Of a stretch of DNA of 64,000 nucleotides, positions 18,342-26,060 are shown piece by piece. The position numbers and the translations under genes were made by a program. The stretch spans positions 1 through 64,000 of the forward strand of contig JABSOS010000004.1 of NCBI GenBank assembly GCA_013216135.1, given 5' to 3'. The first letter of the stretch is position 1; each line of letters starts with the position of its first letter. Source of the stretch: Candidatus Caenarcanales bacterium (lineage in GTDB: Bacteria; Cyanobacteriota; Vampirovibrionia; LMEP-6097). The notes beneath the pieces are model-generated. The model saw only the letters and a list, made by a program, of their open reading frames with translations, made no database searches and was not told the DNA's origin.

Positions 18342-19220
18342 ATGTCAGTATTAATTAACAAAGACACAAAAGTAATAGTTCAAGGTATCACTGGTGGTAT
18401 GGGTTCTACTCACGCTCGTTTAATGAGAGAGTATGGTACTAATATCGTAGCTGGTGTTACTCCAGGTAAAGGTGGACAGGATTTCGATGGAATCCCTGTT
18501 TATGATTCAGTTTATGAAGCATGTGCTAAGCATGAAGTTAACTGTTCAGTTATTTTCGTTCCACCTTACTTTGCATTAGATGCAGCTTTAGAAGCGATCA
18601 ATGCTGGAATCCCACTAATCTCAGTTATCACTGAAGGACTTCCACCACAGGATGCTGTTAAATTACACGCAGCTGCTGCTGAGAAAGGGACTTTAGTAAA
18701 TGGTCCTAACTGTCCCGGTATCATCACTCCAGGTGAATGTTTAATCGGTATTCACCCAGGATCAATCTACAAGCCAGGAAGAGTAGGTTTGATTTCTAGA
18801 TCAGGAACTTTAACTTACGAAATCGGTTTAGGTCTTAAGCAAGCTGATATCGGTATCTCTACTGCACTTGGAATTGGTGGTGACCCGATTATCGGTATCG
18901 ACCAGATCAAATCATTAGAGCTTTTAGAAGCTGACCCTGACACAGATTTAATTATCTTAGTCGGTGAGATCGGTGGTACTGCTGAAGAAGAAGCTGCTGA
19001 ATACATTAAAACTAATGTTAAGAAGCCTGTTATTGGTTATATCGCTGGTGTTACTGCGCCTCCAGGAAAACGTATGGGACACGCTGGTGCGATTATCTCT
19101 GGTAACAAAGGTACTGCCCAATCTAAGCGTGAAGCATTTGAGGCTGCTGGTGTGAAAGTTGCTGATACACCGTATCAGATCATTGATCTTGTTAAAGATC
19201 AGATGGCTGTTAAGGCTTAG
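18342..19220 (+). CDS. sucD: succinate-CoA ligase, alpha subunit
   Basis: The alpha subunit binds CoA and carries the phosphohistidine. The 292-residue product has the full length. The CoA-binding Rossmann region starts KVIVQGITGGMGSTHARLMREYGT, NGPNCPGIITP is in the middle, and the active His lies in AGVTAPPGKRMGHAGAIISG. An AGGAG ribosome site precedes the ATG. Together with sucC it completes the succinyl-CoA synthetase of the TCA cycle or of propionate/acetate fermentation. Confidence 0.98.
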   Translation: MSVLINKDTKVIVQGITGGMGSTHARLMREYGTNIVAGVTPGKGGQDFDGIPVYDSVYEACAKHEVNCSVIFVPPYFALDAALEAINAGIPLISVITEGLPPQDAVKLHAAAAEKGTLVNGPNCPGIITPGECLIGIHPGSIYKPGRVGLISRSGTLTYEIGLGLKQADIGISTALGIGGDPIIGIDQIKSLELLEADPDTDLIILVGEIGGTAEEEAAEYIKTNVKKPVIGYIAGVTAPPGKRMGHAGAIISGNKGTAQSKREAFEAAGVKVADTPYQIIDLVKDQMAVKA

Positions 19221-19258
19221 TGTCTTTAATAAGTGAAGCTTTTGCTTTGAGAATATAG

Positions 19259-19297
19259 TAAAAATCCCCCTTGTTAATTTAATGAGGGGGATTTTTT
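19259..19297 (+). terminator. rho-independent terminator of sucCD
   Basis: AAAAATCCCCC and GGGGGATTTTTT form a GC-rich stem of 10 or more pairs around a 15-base AT loop, followed by a T run. It closes the sucCD operon and separates it from the hip operators. Confidence 0.9.
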
Positions 19298-19314
19298 ATA
19301 CCCCTACGGGTATA
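19297..19314. promoter_or_regulatory. hipB operator O1
   Basis: The 18-base palindrome TATACCCCTACGGGTATA fits TATxC-N8-GxATA. This matches the layout of the known E. coli HipB operator TATCC-N8-GGATA. It is the first of three copies spaced 41 and 40 bases apart upstream of the HTH gene. Confidence 0.75.
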
Positions 19315-19337
19315 CCTTGTGCGATTCTGTTGGTTTT

Positions 19338-19355
19338 TATCCCCGATGGGGTATA
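19338..19355. promoter_or_regulatory. hipB operator O2
   Basis: TATCCCCGATGGGGTATA is the second palindromic copy, starting 41 bases after O1. Its left half TATCC is identical to the E. coli HipB half-site. Confidence 0.75.
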
Positions 19356-19377
19356 GTTTTATTAAATCTTATGGATT

Positions 19378-19395
19378 TATACCCGAACGGGAATA
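19378..19395. promoter_or_regulatory. hipB operator O3, adjoining the start codon
   Basis: TATACCCGAACGGGAATA is the third copy, starting 40 bases after O2 and ending 6 bases before the hipB ATG. It covers the position of the ribosome-binding site. Binding here could block both promoter and translation start. Confidence 0.7.
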
Positions 19396-19401
19396 AACTA
19401 A

Positions 19402-19599
19402 ATGAATCAAAATTTAGCTAACTATATAAAATCTAAACGTAAAGCTTTCTCTTTAAATCAAAAAGATTTAGCAGAGAAAGCAGGAGTGGGATTGCGCTTT
19501 ATTCGTGATTTGGAGCAAGGTAAAAAGACTCTGAGGATGGATAAAGTAAATCAAGTCTTGAGTCTTTTCGGGGCAGAGTTAGGGGTAGTGGATAGATGA
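19402..19599 (+). CDS. hipB: HipB-like HTH antitoxin
   Basis: This 65-residue Xre/Cro-type protein is almost only a helix-turn-helix domain: LANYIKSKRKAFSLNQKDLAEKAGVGLRFIRDLEQGKKTLRMDKVNQVLSLFGAELGVV. It is typical of HipB antitoxins. In tripartite HipBST systems HipB binds operators and contributes to complex formation. It should autoregulate the operon through the three palindromes just upstream. Its stop overlaps the next start codon (ATGA), so the three genes are translationally coupled. Confidence 0.88.
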   Translation: MNQNLANYIKSKRKAFSLNQKDLAEKAGVGLRFIRDLEQGKKTLRMDKVNQVLSLFGAELGVVDR

Positions 19600-19919
19600 G
19601 GCAAGTACAAGTGTTTATGTATGATTCTTTAGCAGGAGTTTTAACTCAAGATGATACTGGTTATCATTTTCAATATACAGAGGAATATTTAAAGAAAGAT
19701 TCTGCAAAACCTATCAGTAAAACCTTACCTGTTACAGAACAGAAATATAGTAGCTTCAGCTTGTTTCCATTCTTTGATGGCTTAATTCCTGAGGGGTGGC
19801 TTTTAGATATCGCTGAAAAAAACTGGAAACTTAACCCTAGAGATAGAATGGGTTTGCTTCTGAAACTTTGTACTGATTGTATTGGTGCCGTTAGTATTAA
19901 GGAATTTAATGAAGAATGA
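19596..19919 (+). CDS. hipS: HipS-like small subunit (HipA N-subdomain 1)
   Basis: The 107-residue protein corresponds to the N-terminal subdomain of HipA made as a separate polypeptide. It shows the family sequence VFMYDSLAGVLTQDDTGYHFQYTEEYL, then SKTLPVTEQKYSSFSLFPFFDGLIPEGWLLDIAEKNWKLNPRDRMGLLLKLCTDCIGAVSI. This matches HipS of the tripartite HipBST systems, where HipS (not HipB) is the main antitoxin for the kinase. It overlaps both neighbours by 4 bases (ATGA at each junction). A split by mutation is unlikely, because both junctions are clean coupled starts. Confidence 0.88.
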   Translation: MRQVQVFMYDSLAGVLTQDDTGYHFQYTEEYLKKDSAKPISKTLPVTEQKYSSFSLFPFFDGLIPEGWLLDIAEKNWKLNPRDRMGLLLKLCTDCIGAVSIKEFNEE

Positions 19920-20863
19920 AGAGAAGATGCTTGTATTGTTATCAGGAACTAGGTTCAGAAGATACTGATTTTCATCCTGCTTGCGCTAAAAAAATATTTA
20001 ATCAAAGTGAAGCACCTGAAATTCCTTATAGTGAGAGTGATTTTGAAAAGCTTGCTTTTGAAAACTTGACTAGTAAAGTAACTTTACCTGGAGTGCAGGC
20101 TAAGCTATCTTTAGACTTGAAAAAAGATTTCTCTGGAGCAAAGTCTAGTAAACGTTTTACTGTAGTGAACTTGGTTGGGAACTATATCCTTAAACCAGCT
20201 ACTGAGCTTTACCCAGAATTGCCTGAGATGGAAGATCTAACTATGCATTTAGCTCAGTTGGCTAAGATCAAAGTGGTTCCTCATAGTTTAATTCGTCTTA
20301 AATCTGGCAAGCTTGCATATATAACTAAGCGAATAGATAGAGTGAAAAATGGAAAATTACATATGGAAGATATGTGTCAATTGACTGAGAGGTTAACTGA
20401 GGATAAATATCATGGTTCTTATGAGCAAGTCGCCCAAGCAATTAAAAATTATTCAGCTAACCCTATTCTTGATTTGGTCAACTATACAGAGCTGCTACTT
20501 TTTTCTTTCATAACTGGTAACGCTGATATGCACCTGAAAAACTTTTCTTTAATAGATTTGCCTGGTATCGGTTATAGTCTGAGCCCAGCTTATGATCTAC
20601 TTTCAACTAAAATTATTAACCCTGAAGAAGATGAAGATTTGGCTTTAAGTTTAATGGGGAAAAAGAAAAAAATTAAGGCTGAGCATTTTCAGGCTGCATT
20701 TGAAAGCTTTGGTTTAGTAGATAAGCAAATATCTAATATCTATAAGAAGATGGTTTCTTCTTTAGGCATATGGTTAGAGATGATTGATATCAGTTTTTTA
20801 AGTGAAGATTTTAAGCAGCAATATAAAGAATTAATTCAAAAAAGAGTAAAATTATTTACATGA
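19916..20863 (+). CDS. hipT: HipT-like serine/threonine kinase toxin
   Basis: The 315-residue product is a HipA-type kinase without the N-terminal subdomain. An N-terminal C-x2-C ... H-x3-C cluster (Cys5, Cys8, His20, Cys23) comes first. The Gly-rich loop is TLPGVQAKLSL, Lys93 lies in NYILKP, the catalytic loop is GNADMHLKNFS (Asp204, Asn209), and the metal Asp227 is in SLSPAYDLLST. E. coli HipT phosphorylates tryptophanyl-tRNA synthetase; the target here is unknown. The two autophosphorylation serines reported for E. coli HipT just before GVQ are Thr56 and Pro58 here. The stop overlaps the carbonic anhydrase start (ATGA). Confidence 0.88.
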   Translation: MKRRCLYCYQELGSEDTDFHPACAKKIFNQSEAPEIPYSESDFEKLAFENLTSKVTLPGVQAKLSLDLKKDFSGAKSSKRFTVVNLVGNYILKPATELYPELPEMEDLTMHLAQLAKIKVVPHSLIRLKSGKLAYITKRIDRVKNGKLHMEDMCQLTERLTEDKYHGSYEQVAQAIKNYSANPILDLVNYTELLLFSFITGNADMHLKNFSLIDLPGIGYSLSPAYDLLSTKIINPEEDEDLALSLMGKKKKIKAEHFQAAFESFGLVDKQISNIYKKMVSSLGIWLEMIDISFLSEDFKQQYKELIQKRVKLFT

Positions 20864-21606
20864 AAGCTAAATGCTTAGCTCTTTTCATTTTGATTTTTCT
20901 TTCTGCATGCACAAGTTTAAATGGGCATAAGACTTGTCTGGATAAGTATAGAGGAAGCTGGGACTACAGTACCGACCATGGACCAGGTAAGTGGGCGGAT
21001 TTAGATCCGCAGTATAAACTGTGTGAAGATGGAAAGCAGCAGTCACCTATAAATATTGACCCACATAATGGTTTAACCATAGAAAATGAACACTACAGCT
21101 TAAATTATGAGTGCTCTGACTTGCACATAGTTAATAATGGTCATTTTATAGAAGTTGAATATCAAGATGGCAGTTATATAAACTTTGAGTCGGATGATTA
21201 TCATCTCGTTCAATTTCATTTTCATGCACCGAGTGAACATAGTATTGAAGGTAAACATTACCCTATGGAAATGCATTTAGTGCATAAAAATAAAGAAGGT
21301 AAGATTTTAGTATTAGCTGCTTTCGTAGAGAATGGTGACTATAATCGCTTTTTCGGTAGAATTTTGAAAAATGCTCCTGTTAAAAAAGGTAAACAGATGC
21401 TGTCGCATCATAAGCATATAAATCTAGCTAAGGTTTTTGAATCTACAGGGCATGCTTATTACTATAAAGGCTCTTTAACTACCCCTCCATGCAGTGAAGA
21501 AGTTCAATGGATTATATTAAAAGATCCGATTAGTTTTTCAAATAAACAAATTGCGCAATTCACTAGTTTTTACGACCATAACTCTCGTAAAGTACAGAGA
21601 GGATAA
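20860..21606 (+). CDS. alpha-carbonic anhydrase, lipoprotein
   Basis: This zinc enzyme interconverts CO2 and bicarbonate. The 248-residue product begins with a lipoprotein signal (LFILIFLSAC, lipid Cys17), so it faces the periplasm or cell surface. It has QQSPINI, the zinc ligands His120, His122 and His139 in QFHFHAPSEH and EMHLVH, with Glu137, and GSLTTPPCSEEVQW near the end. Cys55 and the Cys of TTPPCSE may form the conserved disulfide. Its ATG overlaps the hipT stop by 4 bases, an odd partner for a toxin operon; it may simply read through from it. Confidence 0.94.
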   Translation: MKAKCLALFILIFLSACTSLNGHKTCLDKYRGSWDYSTDHGPGKWADLDPQYKLCEDGKQQSPINIDPHNGLTIENEHYSLNYECSDLHIVNNGHFIEVEYQDGSYINFESDDYHLVQFHFHAPSEHSIEGKHYPMEMHLVHKNKEGKILVLAAFVENGDYNRFFGRILKNAPVKKGKQMLSHHKHINLAKVFESTGHAYYYKGSLTTPPCSEEVQWIILKDPISFSNKQIAQFTSFYDHNSRKVQRG

Positions 21607-21653
21607 AGACTTTCAAAACTTAGCTTTTTCTTATCACATACTGACGCCCGAGT

Positions 21654-22793
21654 ATGTTAGGCTACACTATATATAGTATGGACTTGTCTGTAATTACATA
21701 TTCGGTTTTTATACCATTATTAAATGAACTGCATGGTTTACTAAAGTCAGTTGGCTTGGCTAGTTTTGGCTGGTCAATAGTCTTTTTAACTGCGATAGTT
21801 AAATTAATTCTTACGCCGCTTACTTTTAAGCAGATTAAGAGTACGAAAGCGATGCAGGTTATGCAACCTAAGCTTAAGAAGCTTCAAGACGATTTTAAAA
21901 AGAAAGAAGAAAAATATAAGGATAATCCAGCTAAGCTGCAAGACCTAAGAATGGGCTTCCAGCAAGAAATGATGGGTTTCTATAAAGAGAATAATGTTAA
22001 CCCTCTTGGTGGTTGTTTACCACTTATCGTGCAGATGCCGATTTTAATCGGTTTATTCTGGACCTTCTCTGGAACTCCATTTAAAGACAAAGCTATTTTT
22101 TCTGATATTAAAGTAGTAACAGCAGCTGAAGCTCATAAAAAACAAATCAAACCAGCTAGTAAAGCTGAGATCTTCGTAGATGCTGAAGGAAATAGGGCGA
22201 GAATCGCTTTAAATACTAAAGGTGTAACTTTAATCGAAGGTGAAGAATTTGTTATTGAAACGAAGAAGTTAATGGGAGAAGCAGAATTTATCCCTACTGA
22301 GATTAAATGGGATTTCTTCGGTGATAAAGAACTTAATGAATACGTTGATATCGAAGTTCTTCCTAATGGTACAGCTAAAGTAATAGCAAAGAAAGCAGGC
22401 GGCTCAGCTAAAGTTCAAGCTCACTTACCAGCTAAGCTAGAAGGTGATTCATTCTTATTTATTAAAGACTTTGGTGTTACTGGTGCTTATAACTCTAAAA
22501 CAGGAACTATTAACTATGAGATCCTTATTCTAGTAGCTTTATTCGGTCTTAGTATCTGGATGTCTTCTAGATTAAACGCTCCTAAATTACCAGATGACCC
22601 TAAACAAATTGAAGCTGACCCTCAGCTTATGATGCAAAAATCTATGTCGACTATGATGCCAGTGATGATGACAGGAATGATGCTATTTATTCCGCTTCCA
22701 GCTGGAGCGTTAATTTATATGATAGTAAGTGGTTTTATTCAAAGCGGACAGACTTACTTTGCTATGCAAAGATATAGTAAGAAATTTGCTTAA
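21654..22793 (+). CDS. yidC: membrane protein insertase YidC
   Basis: YidC inserts and folds inner-membrane proteins. The 379-residue product has the Oxa1 core: a first helix near the N-terminus, FGWSIVFLTAIVKLILTPLTFKQIKSTKAMQ with the conserved Arg position apparently occupied by Lys residues, NPLGGCLPLIVQMPILIGLFW, a roughly 150-residue soluble insertion, then helices at YEILILVALFGLSIWMSS and MMTGMMLFIPLPAGALIYMIVSG. The large periplasmic domain lies between helices 2 and 3, not at the N-terminus as in proteobacteria; this resembles cyanobacterial YidC. Starts at 21654 or 21678 are both possible. Confidence 0.95.
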   Translation: MLGYTIYSMDLSVITYSVFIPLLNELHGLLKSVGLASFGWSIVFLTAIVKLILTPLTFKQIKSTKAMQVMQPKLKKLQDDFKKKEEKYKDNPAKLQDLRMGFQQEMMGFYKENNVNPLGGCLPLIVQMPILIGLFWTFSGTPFKDKAIFSDIKVVTAAEAHKKQIKPASKAEIFVDAEGNRARIALNTKGVTLIEGEEFVIETKKLMGEAEFIPTEIKWDFFGDKELNEYVDIEVLPNGTAKVIAKKAGGSAKVQAHLPAKLEGDSFLFIKDFGVTGAYNSKTGTINYEILILVALFGLSIWMSSRLNAPKLPDDPKQIEADPQLMMQKSMSTMMPVMMTGMMLFIPLPAGALIYMIVSGFIQSGQTYFAMQRYSKKFA

Positions 22794-22804
22794 GATCTGG
22801 TCTT

Positions 22805-23131
22805 CTAGACGGCTCTCATATCCATGGTTTCGACATCCATTTTGAAGTTTTGATTTTGAAGTTCAAACTCAATAAAATCTTGCCCTTGATTTAAAGCGAT
22901 TTCACGTAGCTTCATTACCATGTTAAGTTCTTCTGGGCTTAAATCAATGTCAGCTAAGTTGATCTCTTGACTAGCTCTAGTGGAGCGACCAGAGCGATTT
23001 AAAACATTAGAAAAACCATCTAAGGCTTTTGATTCGCTTGTTAAACCTTCAAGTGACTTTCTTACCTGGTTAAATACAGCCTTCCCAACTCTTGTTGCGG
23101 CTGTCCCTACAAGTGTATTCATGAATTGCAT
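22805..23131 (-). CDS. small protein downstream of flgD
   Basis: I do not recognise this 108-residue protein. It is helical, with SPEELNMVMKLREIALNQGQDFIEFELQNQ toward the C-terminus, and has no signal peptide. Its start overlaps the flgD stop by one base (TAATG), so it is translationally coupled to flgD. It is the last gene of the fliJ-fliK-flgD cluster. A role in flagellar hook assembly or export is inferred from position only. Confidence 0.65.
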   Translation of the reverse strand: MQFMNTLVGTAATRVGKAVFNQVRKSLEGLTSESKALDGFSNVLNRSGRSTRASQEINLADIDLSPEELNMVMKLREIALNQGQDFIEFELQNQNFKMDVETMDMRAV

Positions 23132-23496
23132 TAGCTTGCACCCCCATCTTCTTCAGGGTTACTAATGATAAAATCACGAATTTCAGTAATACTTTGGTTG
23201 ATACTTGCAAGCTCAGAGCCGATGCTGTCAGAAAGAGCGTTTAATGTTTCAGTTTGCTCTTCTATTGTTGCAACCTGCTTTGCAGACTGCTCAACTTGAG
23301 CGATAATAGCTTGTTGTTGAACGATTTGTTCTGTTTCAACGGTATCAAAAGGGTTTTGGTTTTGAAGCTGCGCTGATAAGAGTTTAATAAACATATCAGG
23401 GTCAAACTCACTTTCTGCAGTACCATTAATTCTAGTCTGCTCAACTGCCTGTTCTACTAATGCTTGATCTATGATTCCACCGATTTCTGATGCCAT
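23131..23496 (-). CDS. flgD: flagellar hook capping protein FlgD, short form
   Basis: FlgD caps the growing hook. The 121-residue product has the conserved N-terminal segment FDPDMFIKLLSAQLQNQNPFDTVETEQIVQQQAIIAQVEQSAKQVATI, the FLxLLxxQLxxQDP ... QLAxFSxVEQ pattern. The usual protein has about 220 residues with Ig-like and tudor-like C-terminal domains; these are missing here. Neither the coupled gene downstream nor fliK supplies them visibly. The cap is therefore minimal or is completed by another protein. Confidence 0.85.
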   Translation of the reverse strand: MASEIGGIIDQALVEQAVEQTRINGTAESEFDPDMFIKLLSAQLQNQNPFDTVETEQIVQQQAIIAQVEQSAKQVATIEEQTETLNALSDSIGSELASINQSITEIRDFIISNPEEDGGAS

Positions 23497-23520
23497 TTAC
23501 TGTCCTTTTATTTTCCTTGA

Positions 23521-25347
23521 TTATTTCTTTAAAATTCCGAGAAGCTCATTCTGGAAGCTTCTTTGATCTTTACTTGCTTCTGTAGTGTTTTGGCGAGCTG
23601 AACTGTTTTGTTGTTTTCTTTGTTCCTCGCTAGCTTCATTGAAAGAGTTTTGATTGTTAGGGTTTTGCCCCTGTGCATTTGCACCACCACTCTCTGACTT
23701 GCTTACATTAATATCTTCAATCGAAACACCTTTTTCAGCTAAGCTTGCTGTTAACTCTAAGATTTTTTGACGTAGTACTTTGTCAGCAGTGTCATTATTG
23801 ACTGTGAGCTGAATTGAGAGTTGTTGGTTTGCATTTTTTGTGATGCTGACATCTACTGTACCTAAAGATTCTGGGTTAAGTCTGATTTTTAATTCTTTAG
23901 TAGAATTTGCTGGAGTTTCTTTAACCATCTCTGGTATATTCTTTACGAACTCTGTAGCTTTCATCCTCGTGTTAATCTTAGTAGCTTTTGTCCCTTTCAT
24001 AACCATCTTGATGTCTTTTGATAAGAGGTTTACAGGGTTATTACTGTTTTGATCTTTAGAAGAAGAATCTTTGCTGAAATCTTCTAAGTCAAAGGATTCT
24101 AAGCCTAAGCCAAATTGAGACTCAGGCTCAGCGTTAAGAGAAGGATCTTCAATGATTTCTGCATTAAACTTTTCTAGAAGCTTGTCGAGTTTAGGTTCTA
24201 AAATGTTTATTACCTTTTCTCTGATATGATCTGGTAAACGGTTTTGGACTTGATTTAGTTTCTCTAATCCTTTTTCTAAAGTATCTAAAGCTTTTGCAAG
24301 CTTATCTGACATTTTCCTAAGAGCGTCTAAAGTTTCACTTTTTTCTCCGAGCTGAATGATTGACTCTAACTTGCTTTGAATATTGTCATCAAGTTTGACG
24401 TCATGATCATCATCTAGATCTATATCCTTTAATGAAAGGTTCTCTAAATCTACATTACGAATTAAATCTCCGATTTTTTCTTTTAGTGCATCAATCTTCT
24501 CACTAAGTAAACTATTGAGTTCCTGCGCTAAATCAATTTTTTCAGATGGTTTTAAGTCTGCAAAAGATTCAGAGTTAAGGAGTTGGTTTACTATTTCTAA
24601 AAGTTTTTCAGGTTCAGCACTTTCACCTTCTAATTTCATAGTGTCGGCGAATTGTTGAAGTAGGTCACTAATAGCTGAACTTGAAATATCTTTATTTCCT
24701 TCAGCTGCCATTTTCGTTAAAAGGTTAGGATCTAAATTAGCTGCTTCTTCTAAGTCAACATCAATATCAATAGTTTTATCAATATTAATATCAACATTAA
24801 TATCAATCTCTACTTTGTTTTGAGTGTCATCACTTAACTCTTGGACCATGCTGATTATTGCTTGGATTAGATCTTGAACTCCTTCTTCTAAATCTTTCTC
24901 ATCGATTTTTTCAAGGAATGGTTTGTCATCTGAGCTTGAATCACTTTTCTCAGTCAAGGTTTTTTTGAAATCTTTTTCTGTTTCTGAATTGGTTTCTGAA
25001 GTTTCTTTCTTTAAGACTCTGTCTTTGACTTCTTTTACTTCAGTATCTTTTTGAGCTTTTTCTTCTTTACGTTCAGCTTTTCTTTCATTAACAGAATCAC
25101 TTCTTAAAGTTGAATCTTGTTTTTCTTTATTTGATTCTGACTTGCTCTCTGTACGTTCTTTTGTGTTTTGGGTTTGAGCTTTAAGATTATTATCACGTGG
25201 CTTCTCTTGCATTGAAGACCTTGTGTTTACATTTTCAGTGTTCTTCGTTTTAATCACGGACTGTCTTTTTTGAACGCCTAAGTTTGAGCTTCTTAGTGAA
25301 AATTCAACAGGATTTAAGTTATTTACTGTATTTAGAAAGTTCGGCAT
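23521..25347 (-). CDS. fliK: flagellar hook-length control protein FliK
   Basis: FliK measures hook length and switches the export apparatus to filament substrates. The 608-residue product has a long, charged, low-complexity N-terminal ruler (Lys/Glu/Ser/Asp-rich, about 1-150) and a middle with helical Leu-rich parts. The C-terminal export-switch domain is KELKIRLNPESLGTVDVSIT, then LSIQLTVNNDTADKVLRQKI, ending in a Gln/Asn-rich tail. An unusual alternating stretch EIDINVDINIDKTIDIDVD lies near residues 181-200. It starts 2 bases after fliJ. Confidence 0.88.
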   Translation of the reverse strand: MPNFLNTVNNLNPVEFSLRSSNLGVQKRQSVIKTKNTENVNTRSSMQEKPRDNNLKAQTQNTKERTESKSESNKEKQDSTLRSDSVNERKAERKEEKAQKDTEVKEVKDRVLKKETSETNSETEKDFKKTLTEKSDSSSDDKPFLEKIDEKDLEEGVQDLIQAIISMVQELSDDTQNKVEIDINVDINIDKTIDIDVDLEEAANLDPNLLTKMAAEGNKDISSSAISDLLQQFADTMKLEGESAEPEKLLEIVNQLLNSESFADLKPSEKIDLAQELNSLLSEKIDALKEKIGDLIRNVDLENLSLKDIDLDDDHDVKLDDNIQSKLESIIQLGEKSETLDALRKMSDKLAKALDTLEKGLEKLNQVQNRLPDHIREKVINILEPKLDKLLEKFNAEIIEDPSLNAEPESQFGLGLESFDLEDFSKDSSSKDQNSNNPVNLLSKDIKMVMKGTKATKINTRMKATEFVKNIPEMVKETPANSTKELKIRLNPESLGTVDVSITKNANQQLSIQLTVNNDTADKVLRQKILELTASLAEKGVSIEDINVSKSESGGANAQGQNPNNQNSFNEASEEQRKQQNSSARQNTTEASKDQRSFQNELLGILKK

Positions 25348-25349
25348 AA

Positions 25350-25796
25350 CTAATTATCATTAACCCTGAAGCGCGTTGAAACTATATCGTCTATTTCCTT
25401 TATTTCCTCAGCTAAAAGTTCTTGTTTGTACTCTTCAAGCGCATTTTCTTTTAAAATTTCAATCCCTTTCTCGTCTTTTGCGTAGCCAACTAATTTTTTT
25501 TGCTCTACCTGAACTAGTTTCTTACGTTTAGCGAGCCTTACTTTCTCTACATTCATTTCATGATGAAGCTTCTGGTTAACGATCTCTTTACCTTGGTGTT
25601 GAATTAAACTGAATCCATCCTGCGCATTCTGGACCATAGAGCTATAAACATTTTCCTGTTGTTGCTCTAGGTCATTAATTTTATTTTCTACGTCCTTATA
25701 TGCACCTAACGCTTTGTTGTATTGCGCAAGTTGCTTATCTTTAAGGATCTTCTTGTATTTCAATACGGCATCAAGCCGAAATTTGAACTTCTTCAC
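25350..25796 (-). CDS. fliJ: flagellar export protein FliJ
   Basis: FliJ is the coiled-coil stalk of the flagellar type III export ATPase. The 148-residue product starts KKFKFRLDAVLKYKKILKDKQLAQYNKA, the RLdxvLxyR pattern of the family, and is one antiparallel coiled coil throughout. It is the first gene of a minus-strand set fliJ, fliK, flgD and a small partner, with 1-30 base gaps. Confidence 0.88.
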   Translation of the reverse strand: MKKFKFRLDAVLKYKKILKDKQLAQYNKALGAYKDVENKINDLEQQQENVYSSMVQNAQDGFSLIQHQGKEIVNQKLHHEMNVEKVRLAKRKKLVQVEQKKLVGYAKDEKGIEILKENALEEYKQELLAEEIKEIDDIVSTRFRVNDN

Positions 25797-25936
25797 GTAG
25801 ATTTTATTGACCGAAATATATAAAAATGAACTAGGTTAAATGTTTGAGAATTTAGATAGAATGAACTTAGATGACCATTGTGTAAAGCTTGGTTATAGAT
25901 TGCTTGGCTTAGCCTATATTTACTCCATAAAAGGAA

Positions 25937-25972
25937 AAACGAAAAGCCTTTGACTTTTCGTTTAATGTACAA
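25937..25972 (-). terminator. rho-independent terminator after the protease gene
   Basis: AAACGAAAAG at 25937-25946 and CTTTTCGTTT at 25954-25963 pair perfectly over 10 bases with a 7-base loop. Read on the minus strand it is followed by TTCCTTTTA. It lies between the subtilase end (26061) and fliJ and would end the protease transcript. Confidence 0.75.
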
Positions 25973-26060
25973 ATCTGTAATTTTGCTATGAATATTATAT
26001 ACCCATAATTTTGGAGTATTAAACGTGTTTTTTGAATTTTTTTGCTTTTTGAGGAAGTTT

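Noticed and set aside
19596-20863. hipS/hipT as one hipA gene broken by a frameshift
   Set aside because: Both junctions are tidy ATGA coupled starts and the split point equals the natural HipS/HipT border.
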